This document shows, in pieces, positions 24,601 through 33,800 of a stretch of DNA of 55,869 nucleotides. A program made the position numbers and the translations under genes. The stretch is taken from positions 1 to 55,869 of the forward strand of contig SLTG01000101.1 of NCBI GenBank assembly GCA_007130045.1, in the 5' to 3' direction. Within the stretch, counting starts at the first letter, position 1. Every line of letters begins with the position of its first letter. This DNA comes from Opitutales bacterium. Lineage in GTDB: Bacteria; Verrucomicrobiota; Verrucomicrobiia; Opitutales; T3Sed10-336. The notes under the pieces were generated by a model. That model worked only from the letters and a program-made list of their open reading frames with translations. It had not been told where the DNA came from and ran no database searches.

Positions 24601-27412
24601 CGGCGGTCCCGACGAGGAGACCTACGTCCTCGAGCCGGTGAGCACGGCGTATTTCAATCCGGAAGCCACGTTCGCTGATTCCGGATCGGCCCAGGGCTTC
24701 CTCTCCCTGGCCGGGCAGGTCGGGGTCCCGTTCTTCAAGGCCCTGAAAGTCCACGTTCACACGCGGGGCGATTCGGACCTCGACGAGACGAACGGCGAGG
24801 CGCCGCACCTGGCCGGCGGCTGGCCGGAACACGGATGGCAACAAAACGGGGAATCCTATCTCACCTCCAGCGGGTTCGACCCCGAAAACCGCGGATTCCC
24901 CGGAGGAATCGCGCTGGACTCGTACCGGGGACTGTCCGATCCCGAGTTGCAGTACCTCGTCCGCGCGCGCCAGAACTGGCTGGAGGTCGTGCAATTCGAC
25001 TATCCGCTTCGCTGGGACCGTATCACGCGCTCGTTCCGTTCCTTCGAACCGATTGCGAGCAGCCTGGTCGTCATCGAGGCGGAGCATCAGATCGAGTACC
25101 TGAGCGCCGAAAACGCCGAGCTGACCTTCGGCGCGAGTTACGACGGCCTCCCGAGAATCTCCCTGGCCTCCGCGGCCTACAATATCGCGGACGAACACCT
25201 CGGCGTCGCCGAAAGCATCGCGCAGGCCGCCGGCTCCCAGGTGCGCGACGCCATACTTGCGGGAATGGATGACCTGTCCTCCATGCTCCGGGACCGGCTC
25301 GACGATTTCCTTGAGGAAACGCTCTTCGCTCTGACCGACGACTTGATCGACGAAATGTTCGAGACGTTGGAGGATGCTTACGACGATCTCCGGGACGAAA
25401 GCGACCAGGGGGCGGCTCTACACGAATGGGTCGAGGAGTACCGCGACCAGTTGAAAACCTTCCTGTTTGACGCCGAGGACGTGGCATCGTCCGAGTTGGT
25501 GGGGGTATTGCAGCAGCTTTCCGGGGGAATCGAGCAGACCGGCGGGGTTTTCGACGAAATCGACGGCCGCCTGAGGCGGGTCGAAACGGCGATCGACGGC
25601 CTGATCCGCCAGGTGCGGATCGACGAGAACGGGGATCTCATTCCCGCGACCGACGCGACCGCGTTCGAGGACTGGCTGGAGGGACAGGGAATAAGTGTTG
25701 ATGTGGAAGCCATTGTGGGCGGGTATCCGGTCGACGCGGACGGAGTGATTATCGAGGAGGTCGAGGGCTACTTGCAGGACTGGATGGCCGAAATCTTTGG
25801 CGACACGAACGGCGATTGGGTGAGCGGTCTGCTGTCGCGCGCCGTCAAACGGGCCGGCGACGAACTGGAGTTCGGCGAGCGGGAGATCGTTCCCAAGCTC
25901 GTCCAGGAATTGCTCGATCAGCTTTCGCCCGACCTCGCATCCAACCTCGGCCCGCTCATCGACAGTGCGACCGAGGAATTGAATGCGAAACTCAACGGCC
26001 TCCTGGAAGAGGCGGAACCGACGCTGCAGAAGATAGAGGAAACACTCGCGCGGGTCCGCGACCAGGTCCGCGATCTCCGGCGCGAGATCGCCCGGTTCGA
26101 AGGCATCGCCGAGGAGATCCATGACCACATCGACGGAGCGCAGGATGAAATCGAGTCCATCGCCGAAAACGTCCGTGAGCGCCTGGAAGGGTTTTTCGAC
26201 GAGTTCGAGACGGACCGCCCTGCGAACGAAACCTTCGTGGGTGACGGCCTTTCTCCGTTCGAGGACTACGATGCGGAGGAACTGAAGCAACTCGTGCGTT
26301 CCGAGCTGCGGGACCGCTTTTTCGAGACGGAGATGATCGCGGATATTCATGTGGCGCTCAAGCAGCGCGTTTACGATCTGGACGCGACCGCCCGCGAGGC
26401 CATCGACAGCGGGTTTCAAAGGTTGAACGAAGTCCTGCGGGAGCTTGCCCGGGATTACCTCGCCGAAATCGATGATACGATCAATCCTCTGCTCGACACA
26501 GTCGGCGATTACGTCGGCGCGGGCGAACTCAACGGTTACGCCCATATCAACGGGGAGGCGTTGCGCCGGTTGCGGCTCGACGTCCACCTGGAATGGGCGG
26601 TGTCGGAATCGATGAACTTCCGCGGGTTCCTGCTCATCGAGCAGATGAACTCCATGGGCTCCGACGGCTGCGGTCTGGAGTTTGGCGACGACGACCCGGC
26701 GGTGACCGAGGTGAAGATGGGCGTGGAGGATATCGGTGTCAACGGGCTGCCCGGCGACGGGGTACGGGTGGGCGTCGAAACGAAGTTCAGCTTCAGCACG
26801 GATCCGTTCTCGGTGGAGGGGCTCGGGGGCTCGCTGACGATGACCGACGGCACGATCGATTTCGAAGGTTTCTCGGTCAGCGAGTTCGGAGCGGCCGTTG
26901 CGTTCGGTCCGACCGAAAACTACCTGTCTGCCGCCACCAGGGTTGCGTTTTCCGACTACGAGTTTGCCGGCGGGCTCTTTTTCGGCGGCACCTGCACGCT
27001 CGACCCGATCGCTCTTTGGGATCCGGCGGTGACCGAGGTCATAACGGAGGGAGAGCAATTCACCGGCGGATACGTGTTCTGCGAGGGGTCGCTCCCCATT
27101 TCCGAAATGCTGACCGGGGTTCCGGCAAGTTGCATGTTCCGGATTTCCGCGACCATCGGGGCCGGCGCCTTCTACTTCAAGGAGGGGCCCACGTTTGGCG
27201 GCCGGCTGGTCGGCGGAGTATCCGGGGATGCGTTGTGCGTCTTCTCCATTTCCGGGCGATTGGAAATGACCGGGGTCAAGCAGGGAAGCGATTTCAATTT
27301 CAGCGGCCAGGGGTCGGTCGGCGGATCCGTGGGCAAGTGCCGGTTCTGCAAAAGCTATGAGAAATCGATCCGGGCAAGTTACAAGGCAGGACAATGGAGT
27401 ATCGATCGATGA
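21665..27412 (+). CDS. Giant exported protein (1915 aa), first gene of cluster B
   Basis: From the ATG at 21665 (an in-frame GTG at 21653 is an alternative) the protein opens with a signal peptide ending AAAGWAEG. Residues ~20-1150 are beta-rich with repeated Asp/Glu-Gly turns and scattered Cys pairs. About 1160-1618 is a long, acidic helical and coiled-coil stretch (for example LEEAEPTLQKIEETLARVRD). The last ~295 residues are beta-strand-rich with Gly/Phe/Ser patterns, such as FEGFSVSEFGAAVAFG, and end near a CRFC motif. The layout is that of a large surface or envelope-spanning fibre, but I recognise no named family. Its stop overlaps the start of the next gene in ATGA, indicating translational coupling. 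Confidence 0.75.
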   Translation: MRSVWLLRAGGLFPAIAVLAAAGWAEGSDTVTSLEVTNPGGFVLASDAGDEREGYDRDRLNVGTDVTFRRDGAPAGEVDYRLVYRLLDDEGQPQRVGWRFDLQIGYVQVYESVKPIIVDFSSSNVRTGSFEHRIAVLPPNPLFIDGLGGRLDHTRQYTVEVTVERDVSGDENWVERGGGETDPEYFIHFNHTDPDTPADHVLIRLDEISYTRTYLVDTVEERDSLEARINYRMWRWDNFLDSSPTTKNIEVTFDFVLREAGSGEEVPLESNSTTATPWIFEFQNVSPRQPYLRVTFHTFDLVPVAGTRLDSPNEEYVLEVVASHVDVPDGDPVETNLLETPAERLLHFNGTLLFGDFSATFDELGNDPEPGATGLGYVASQVEVLEGGGRVDGHEDFLFNEDVLLDVQLLANGDAQVVDGRVGLIPETIDEEVVMGEMAGWRYARTGLELHPGGVEGGVYLLFPYGMGFRDTVMETVFGPRTYIPYMPFTSETYNLDLEPANNLERDMSGMDRDFWFFDESWPVAFRANAIEWNRETGALTIDAVEVEYVHEHAVSTIEDQEEYLVNPGEAHRASNKRYFRSAVSVGQEVVFETASDGTVRSTFTVQLANSGEYRPHFPVGHRVEWDGPANESRIEVVGGRVDPESSHLSGVAEVDLAFNPDCPDGGCDDGTGEASLVFNPDNERVHFTGNGGLHAQGVMEAPTELHWGYISAEAFAHETDPFLEAQYHAAGVRMDAAFYEGGLVDGPSALLLAGVDPDDRKSLELPDTPEYRAGHGDYSGLNFRVDDEPGAMNAVSLIGGETAEFELTKRSKFYARFSGVSGIYEAVPGTFPQEMTIYGYEFEFTNFGLSFLSSANRESRTNGQLDLPNPSGFVQEFEELTLTCLGDLDRADPPEGDRDTLSYWAAEFLAHSIRFVTDDACEDDSVLALGVETGGDAFAERFAGELGIFPNGDLTSAAAPNAPEGLDSRLLAPTLVHFGGPDEETYVLEPVSTAYFNPEATFADSGSAQGFLSLAGQVGVPFFKALKVHVHTRGDSDLDETNGEAPHLAGGWPEHGWQQNGESYLTSSGFDPENRGFPGGIALDSYRGLSDPELQYLVRARQNWLEVVQFDYPLRWDRITRSFRSFEPIASSLVVIEAEHQIEYLSAENAELTFGASYDGLPRISLASAAYNIADEHLGVAESIAQAAGSQVRDAILAGMDDLSSMLRDRLDDFLEETLFALTDDLIDEMFETLEDAYDDLRDESDQGAALHEWVEEYRDQLKTFLFDAEDVASSELVGVLQQLSGGIEQTGGVFDEIDGRLRRVETAIDGLIRQVRIDENGDLIPATDATAFEDWLEGQGISVDVEAIVGGYPVDADGVIIEEVEGYLQDWMAEIFGDTNGDWVSGLLSRAVKRAGDELEFGEREIVPKLVQELLDQLSPDLASNLGPLIDSATEELNAKLNGLLEEAEPTLQKIEETLARVRDQVRDLRREIARFEGIAEEIHDHIDGAQDEIESIAENVRERLEGFFDEFETDRPANETFVGDGLSPFEDYDAEELKQLVRSELRDRFFETEMIADIHVALKQRVYDLDATAREAIDSGFQRLNEVLRELARDYLAEIDDTINPLLDTVGDYVGAGELNGYAHINGEALRRLRLDVHLEWAVSESMNFRGFLLIEQMNSMGSDGCGLEFGDDDPAVTEVKMGVEDIGVNGLPGDGVRVGVETKFSFSTDPFSVEGLGGSLTMTDGTIDFEGFSVSEFGAAVAFGPTENYLSAATRVAFSDYEFAGGLFFGGTCTLDPIALWDPAVTEVITEGEQFTGGYVFCEGSLPISEMLTGVPASCMFRISATIGAGAFYFKEGPTFGGRLVGGVSGDALCVFSISGRLEMTGVKQGSDFNFSGQGSVGGSVGKCRFCKSYEKSIRASYKAGQWSIDR

Positions 27413-30400
27413 ATAGACGAACGGGAATTCGCGGGGTCACTCCCATTCGAGCCGTTCTTGCGGCGTTGTTTTTGCTCGGTGCTTCACTTGGAAGCGCCCA
27501 GGAAGATGAATCCGGCCGCATGGCGTTCACCGCCGGCCTGGTTATCGAGACCGTGGATAAGGGCGAACCCTGGGCGTATGTGGCCTGGCGAACGACCGAA
27601 CCGGATCTGCTCTTCCAGCAACCGGTTGGCGTGTTCGCGAAACCGGGTGTTCCGGAATCGGCGGGCGCGTACGAGCGCGTTTCGGTTGTCAACGTGCAGA
27701 CCGAACCCCCGGTTCTCTCCGCGATCGTTTCTCGTGCCGAACGGCTCGGAGAATCCCGAGCGGAGCTGGAGGAGCGTGTCGAAGCGGTGTTCCAGGACCT
27801 GATTCCGAACCCGGACTGGGGGATCGGCGAAAAGCTATCCGCCGTGATCCTGGGTGCGATCGCCGACCCGGTCGTCCAGGAGAATCTCCTGGTGCTTTCG
27901 GAGGGAAGTCCGGCCCTGTCGATGGCCGTGGGCAGGGCGTATGCCGCGCCGCTCGACGAGATCACCACCTACGAGATTCGCGAGCTCGACGAAACCGGCA
28001 CGGAGACAGTCCGGGTTTTCGGTCGCGCCACCGTGGACCCGAACAACCCGGAGATTCTGCCCGCGCCCGGGGCGCCACTGGACGTCACAGCACCGGGGGC
28101 CAAGGGCCATCTCAACGTCCGCCTTCTCTGGTCCCAGCCCGAATCCCTCCTTCACCGCATGCCCCTGCACGGCGGTTTCAACGTCTATCGTGTTGAGCGC
28201 GAGTTTGCCGAAAGCGAAGGCTGGAACAGGGAACCGCCCGATTTCGCGAACCCGGAGTCCAATTTTGAAAATCCGGAGAGGATTGACGAACCGGGGTGGG
28301 ATGCCGTTCCGGAGGTGGTACGGGCGAACCGGCTGCCGGTCCTGGCCAGAGAGATCCTGACGGAGGCCGACGTGACGGAAATTGCGGGCACGGATCCCGA
28401 AGACCGCGACGAGGACCGGTTTTTCTATACGGACGACAACGACCGCGCACCCGACGGCGCAAACGGATTCGAGGACGGCGAGCAGTTTTATTACTTTGTC
28501 ACCGCAACCGACCTTCTCGGCACCGATGGCGTTTCGTCGCCCGGAACGCTGGTTACCGTCTGCAGCAAGCTGCCTCCCGTCGCCCCGGTCGATGTCGGCG
28601 TGGACAACGTGTTCGAATACGAAGGCGGTGAGGGCGAGCAATTTCTCCGCGTTCGGTGGCGCCAGAACGACGAGGATGACCCGCGTGCGGAGGCGGCGAA
28701 TTACTATGTGTACCGCTGGGACAGTATTCCCGAGATCCATGAGAAGGCGGGCGATCCCGCGGCCAATTTGATAGCGGGTCCGATTCCCCACGTTCCCGGC
28801 CGGGAGTTCGGCCGGATCGACGATACAGGGGCGGGGGCGCCAACGATCGAGGAGGATGCCGGACGGACGTTCTGGTACACGGTCCGGGCGGAGGACAATT
28901 CCGTGTGCGGCGGAAATCTCTCCGGTAACAGCGGCCCTGTGCCCGGCGTGCTGCGCGACCGCGAGGGACCGGGTTCGCAGAGCGGGGGATTGGAAATCAG
29001 CTGCCTCGTTCCGGAAGTCCTGGAGCGGCAGCGTCCGAACCTGGGGGGCGTTGCCGGAAGCCTGTCCAGCATGGAGATTCTGATTGAAGTGGAACGCACC
29101 CACCCGGCGATCGAATGGGTCGAGTTTTCGTACCCGTTCCACGGTCAGATTCACTCGCTCGGCCGGGTCTACTTTGAGGACGGCGAGGATACGGTCGAAT
29201 TCCTGGAGTCGATCAACGTGGGCGACAAGTACGCGGGACAGGGGATGTTGCTGCGGGCTCGCGCCGGAACGAATAGCGGGGATGTTTCGGCTCCCTGGCA
29301 GGAGCAGATTCCGCTTTGGCCGGGGGGGCGGACGGATCTCGGGCTGGAGGCCCGGGCGGAGTTTGTCCGCGGTGCGAAGGGCGAAGATTGTTTCACCCAT
29401 ACGAGCCGGGATCCCGGCGTGGCCGACGGGAGCAACGACGTCCAGCCGGTCGGCGGATTCATGGAAATTCCCGAGGGAACGCGTGAATGGAAGCTCTACC
29501 GGCGTGTGGACGAAGGTTCGCTGACGCTGATCGACCAGGGCGACGACAGCTACGAGGATGCGACCGAGATTCCCTGGGAGGATGCCGCCATGCCGGCGTC
29601 GGCGTTCACGCGCCTGTGCTACTACGGGCAGGTGTTCGACGAGCACGGAAACGCGGGACCGCTTGTTCGGCTGGATTGCGTGGATGCGAAACACTCGGAC
29701 CTTCCCGTGCCCATCCTGGCATCCGTCACCGCCCGGGAAGAGGACGGCGAGGGCAGGCGAAACATGCGCCTGCGCTGGTTCTGTCCGCCGGCCGGCGTCG
29801 AGCGCTTCGAGGTCCTGTTGACACCGGCCGGCCGCGCGGCGGAAACGGAGTCCGATTTATTGCAGGGACCGCTATCCGTGGAGCCGGTTTTGCTGCCGCT
29901 AGAAATGGGTGACGGCGGGGACGGACCGTTCGGGATCGTTCCGCTGTTTTTACGCGAACACCACATATTCCAGACGCCGCGCATTGCCGGCGGCTTTGGC
30001 GATGGAGCGGAGTTTGTCGTCGATGTGGCGGTCGAACCCGGAGTCGAATACGAAGCCGTTGTGCGCGCGGTCGGTCCGGGGCCGTTCGCGGTGGATGAAA
30101 GCCAGGCGAGCGGCTACGAGCCTCCGCAGACGCGGGTAACCGGTTCCTTGAGCAATCGCCTCGCGTTTTCCTGGTCGGCGCCCGATCCGGACGCGGACCC
30201 CGAGGAAACGCCCTGGCCCGAAAGACCCGTGCCCGATGCCGCCGAGCTCGCGCAGTTGAACGAACGAATCGAGGCCGGCAACTACGAGATCGGCGACGAG
30301 CAGTATCTGGCGATCAAACTCGGGGAATTCCGGTACGAAGTGCAGTTGAGCGATATTGGGTCCTTCCCGTTTCCCAATACGTTTCCTCCGGGCACGAGGC

Positions 30401-30813
30401 CCGAGCAGATGCTTTTCTCAATGGGCGATTCCGGCGATGCGAACGCGGATTCGGGGCTCTTGCCGTTTGTCGTGTATCGTGTGCCGGTCTCATCCGCGGG
30501 TATCGGCGTCTTTGGGGACACGCCGGTCCCCGCAACGTTCACTCAGGTTTCGCCGAGGATCAACGAACTGGCGTACGAAGAGAATTACGAGTTTACCTTC
30601 GAACATGAAACGATTGTGGTGAACCTCCTTCGCGATTCCCGGTTCATTTTCGAACCGATCGAAGACCCCGATGAGGAGGGTCCCACCCACCGGGTCTTAT
30701 TCATCGATCACCACCCCTTTATAGGCGGGACCGAATACCGCTACCTGCTGGTGCATTTCCGTCCCGACGGCGAAATCGGCCGGGTGTTCGTGTCGCCTCC
30801 CTTCAATCCATAA
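27409..30813 (+). CDS. Exported multi-domain FN3-like protein (1134 aa), second gene of cluster B
   Basis: The ATG at 27409 overlaps the previous stop codon. An upstream in-frame ATG at 27394 is less likely because the signal peptide (AVLAALFLLGASLGSAQ) fits better from 27409. After ~200 residues the chain shows several fibronectin-III-like segments, recognised by patterns such as GFNVYRVERE, YYFVTATDLLGTDG, YYVYRWDS, FWYTVRAEDNS and WKLYRRVDEG. It is very acidic and has no membrane segment after the signal. Such tandem FN3-like modules are typical of extracellular scaffold or substrate-binding proteins. No catalytic motif is visible. Expected to work with the giant protein encoded just upstream. 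Confidence 0.75.
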   Translation: MNRRTGIRGVTPIRAVLAALFLLGASLGSAQEDESGRMAFTAGLVIETVDKGEPWAYVAWRTTEPDLLFQQPVGVFAKPGVPESAGAYERVSVVNVQTEPPVLSAIVSRAERLGESRAELEERVEAVFQDLIPNPDWGIGEKLSAVILGAIADPVVQENLLVLSEGSPALSMAVGRAYAAPLDEITTYEIRELDETGTETVRVFGRATVDPNNPEILPAPGAPLDVTAPGAKGHLNVRLLWSQPESLLHRMPLHGGFNVYRVEREFAESEGWNREPPDFANPESNFENPERIDEPGWDAVPEVVRANRLPVLAREILTEADVTEIAGTDPEDRDEDRFFYTDDNDRAPDGANGFEDGEQFYYFVTATDLLGTDGVSSPGTLVTVCSKLPPVAPVDVGVDNVFEYEGGEGEQFLRVRWRQNDEDDPRAEAANYYVYRWDSIPEIHEKAGDPAANLIAGPIPHVPGREFGRIDDTGAGAPTIEEDAGRTFWYTVRAEDNSVCGGNLSGNSGPVPGVLRDREGPGSQSGGLEISCLVPEVLERQRPNLGGVAGSLSSMEILIEVERTHPAIEWVEFSYPFHGQIHSLGRVYFEDGEDTVEFLESINVGDKYAGQGMLLRARAGTNSGDVSAPWQEQIPLWPGGRTDLGLEARAEFVRGAKGEDCFTHTSRDPGVADGSNDVQPVGGFMEIPEGTREWKLYRRVDEGSLTLIDQGDDSYEDATEIPWEDAAMPASAFTRLCYYGQVFDEHGNAGPLVRLDCVDAKHSDLPVPILASVTAREEDGEGRRNMRLRWFCPPAGVERFEVLLTPAGRAAETESDLLQGPLSVEPVLLPLEMGDGGDGPFGIVPLFLREHHIFQTPRIAGGFGDGAEFVVDVAVEPGVEYEAVVRAVGPGPFAVDESQASGYEPPQTRVTGSLSNRLAFSWSAPDPDADPEETPWPERPVPDAAELAQLNERIEAGNYEIGDEQYLAIKLGEFRYEVQLSDIGSFPFPNTFPPGTRPEQMLFSMGDSGDANADSGLLPFVVYRVPVSSAGIGVFGDTPVPATFTQVSPRINELAYEENYEFTFEHETIVVNLLRDSRFIFEPIEDPDEEGPTHRVLFIDHHPFIGGTEYRYLLVHFRPDGEIGRVFVSPPFNP

Positions 30814-30833
30814 ACGAAGCCTATGCGGGAGCT

Positions 30834-33800
30834 ATGAGATTTCTGATTACAATAATTTCGGTTGTCCGGGCCCGTGTCCGTCGTGGGCGAACACTTCGGG
30901 GGTTGGTTGGTTGCGGCGTGGCGATTTGTATCGGGTCTTTCATGACACCGCATTCGCTGCCCGGGGCCTGGGAAACGCCCCAGGTGTACCGGTCGGATGC
31001 GGAGCTGTTCGGCTCGGCGGACCTGAACGACAGCGGGCATCCGGATATCCTGCTGATCGAGCGGGAGAGCGGTGTGTTCCTGATCGGGGAGGGCGGCCCT
31101 GGCGGCGCGGTGGCCTGGCGCGAGGCGCGTTCGAGCGGCATACTCGGTGCGGACGACGCCTCCTTCGGAGCGTTCGGGGACGGAGGAGGTTTCGGGTTCG
31201 CCGTGGGCGGGCGTTCAGCCAACCGGATCCATGTATTTCCCGGCGACGCGCCGGCACTGGCCGCGTTTCCGCAGGGAGTCGGTCCGGGCGCTTTCACCGG
31301 GATACCGTCCGCCACGCTGAAAACGAGCGAGGACGGGCTCCTTGCCTCGACCGTTGAGAACGGGGAGGGAATCGAAGGAATCCGATCCGCTCTTCAGCGC
31401 CGTCAAGAAGGGTTTGCGGAGATTCAGGCGTGGCAGGAACAGGCGGCGTCCGGATTCTCCGGATACGCGTATTTCGAAGAGGGCGCGGGCGATACGGTAT
31501 TCGTGACGCGCCTGGATTTTCCAGAGGGGGCGCAGGCCGGAGCGGTGTTTGTGTTCGAAGCCTGGAACGGTTCCGGAATGGAGGTTCTAACGGAACTTCA
31601 GGCGCTGGCCGGCGAACGGGCTGTGTTCGGAAACTTTGGCGACGGGGGAGGCGGGGGATTTGTTCGTTTTGTACCCGGGGCGACGGGCCTGACCCTGTAT
31701 GCCGTGAGCGCAGGCAACGGCGACGTCGATCTCAAACCCATGGAGTTTCTGGATACTAAGGAACCGGTGGAATCGGTCGTCCGCCTGCCCGGCGATCCGG
31801 CGCGTCTGCTGGTCGTTTTCGACGGCGGCGCCGGCGCGCGGGTTTTCGAATTCGATTCCGATGACGGATTCCTTTTGATCGACGAGCTTGTGCCGCCCGG
31901 CGGCACCGGTGTCTTTACGGGGGGCGTTCCGTTGGCGGACGGCGACTTCATGCTGTTTTCCGGAGCCGAGCCGGGGGGCGTTTCCGAGCTATTCCACCGC
32001 GTGCAGCCGGACGGCGAGGGCGGATACGAAATAACCGATACCGGGGCGCTCCCTTCGCGCGAAGCGGGATTCTTCGGGGCGAACGTCTCCCTGTACGACG
32101 GGGATCCGCTGGCGGATCTCGAGTCCCGTTTGCTCGAACGCCGGGGCGCCGGGGCATGGAGCGTGGAAGGCTTCCTGGAAAGCGACGACCGGACCATCGC
32201 CTACGTGAGCGTATTCGACGGGGAGTCCGCGGGGTTATCCGATCCCCTGCAAAGGGATTTCGGGCCCGCGCCGGACGACGCGACGCACGTTCTGACGAAT
32301 CAGCCCGCTGCGGCCGCGGCGTTTTCGATGTACGATTTTGAGCCGGTTGCGAGCCCTGCGGTGGATCCGCCGCGCGTCGCGCCCGTCGGCGGCACCTATG
32401 ACCGTTCCGTCAGGGTGTCCTTCGAAGTCCCGCCGGGTACCCAGGCCTATTACCGTTCCGGCGAAGGGGGATCCTGGGAGACCTACCAGGATCCTTTCTG
32501 GCTGTTCCAAGACACGGACGTTGAATATTACGCCCGCGCCCCGGGCGGCGCCGCCTCCGAGATCCGTACCGCACGGTACCGTTTTTCCGTGGAGCCTCAC
32601 GAAATGGATTCGAATGGGAACGGGGTTCCGGATTTCATCGAAATCTCTTATGGATACAATCCGCATGCCGCCGATGCGAGTGACGGGAAGACCAGTCTCG
32701 ACCGGATCCTGGACGCGGCTGCAGGCAACGGAGAGGAGCGTGCCGACGTGCGTTCCAGCTTCGATGTGGTGGTGGACGTGCGCGCGTTTTTCGACGGGGG
32801 GACAACCGCCCGACCCGAGCCCGGCACGAGAGTGCGGATCTTTGACGCGGGGGGCACGGCGTTGTCGTCGGGGCGTTTCGACGAGGCGTCCGGGGAGTTT
32901 CCGCGTGTTCGGGTACCCGAGATTCCCGCAAATCCGGCGGCGGGTCTGTACGTGGGGCGTTCGCCGAACTTTTACGGCCTGGACGGGATTGATCGAGAGG
33001 ACGCGGTCGGCCGCGAGGGGCTCTCGGTCCAATCCGTTCCCGTGCTGCAGGCGCCGGAGGTTGATTATGAATTCGGTCAGGCGGGCGGCGACCATGCGGA
33101 TGAAGTGGATGCGTGGACCGACGCGGCGCTGGATGCGTTTCAGCACACGGGACGCCGGGCGTTCAATGCCCGTATGGCGCCTGTGGATACGTTGCACGCG
33201 GCGATCCTTGAGAGAACGTTTGCGTTGTTGCTGGCGGACGCGGGTGAATGGGAAACGGAGGAAGCGGCCGGTGCGACAATGTTCCCCTTCCGGTCCGGAG
33301 ATTCGGGGCGCTTTCGCATTACCGCGGCGCACCTGCGGTCCCTGGCCGATCCGGGCGGGGACACGGCCGGCGGTGTTTATTTTCCCTCCGAGATCGTCGA
33401 TGCCCTGCGGGACGCCCTCGACTCGGGTGACGGGGCGGTCACGGCCCTGCGCGATTTCGCCAACGCGGTCCATCACATCGGTTCGACCGAGGGGGGCGAC
33501 GCGGCCGCCGGCAATTTCCCGGCGCCGATCGAAGTTTTCCGGGCTCTGCTGACCGGGGAGCCGATTCCCGGGGACTACGGAGACGAAGGGGAATGGAGTG
33601 AATCCGAACTCGACGCCCTGCGGGATACGGCGGTCGCCCTGGTGGATCTTCCCCAACCGCGGATGCCGGTCGAGCGGGGATTCGCGGTGGACGAGGATTC
33701 GTTTCTCGGCGTATGTCTGACGGTGTTTTCGCTGGAGGACGGATCCCCGGTGAGCCTCGTCCGGCGCGACGGCAGCCCGTACCGTTTCCCGGGCGCGTTT

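Noticed and set aside
23225-25198. 657-codon antisense frame inside the 1915-aa gene
   Set aside because: Composition artefact; no domain, and the sense frame is continuous with a signal peptide and coupling to the next gene.
25418-27394. 658-codon antisense frame inside the 1915-aa gene
   Set aside because: Same reason: low-information Arg/Val/Asp-rich translation opposite a better frame.
27835-29694. 619-codon antisense frame inside the FN3-like gene
   Set aside because: No recognisable domain; sense frame shows repeated FN3-like patterns.
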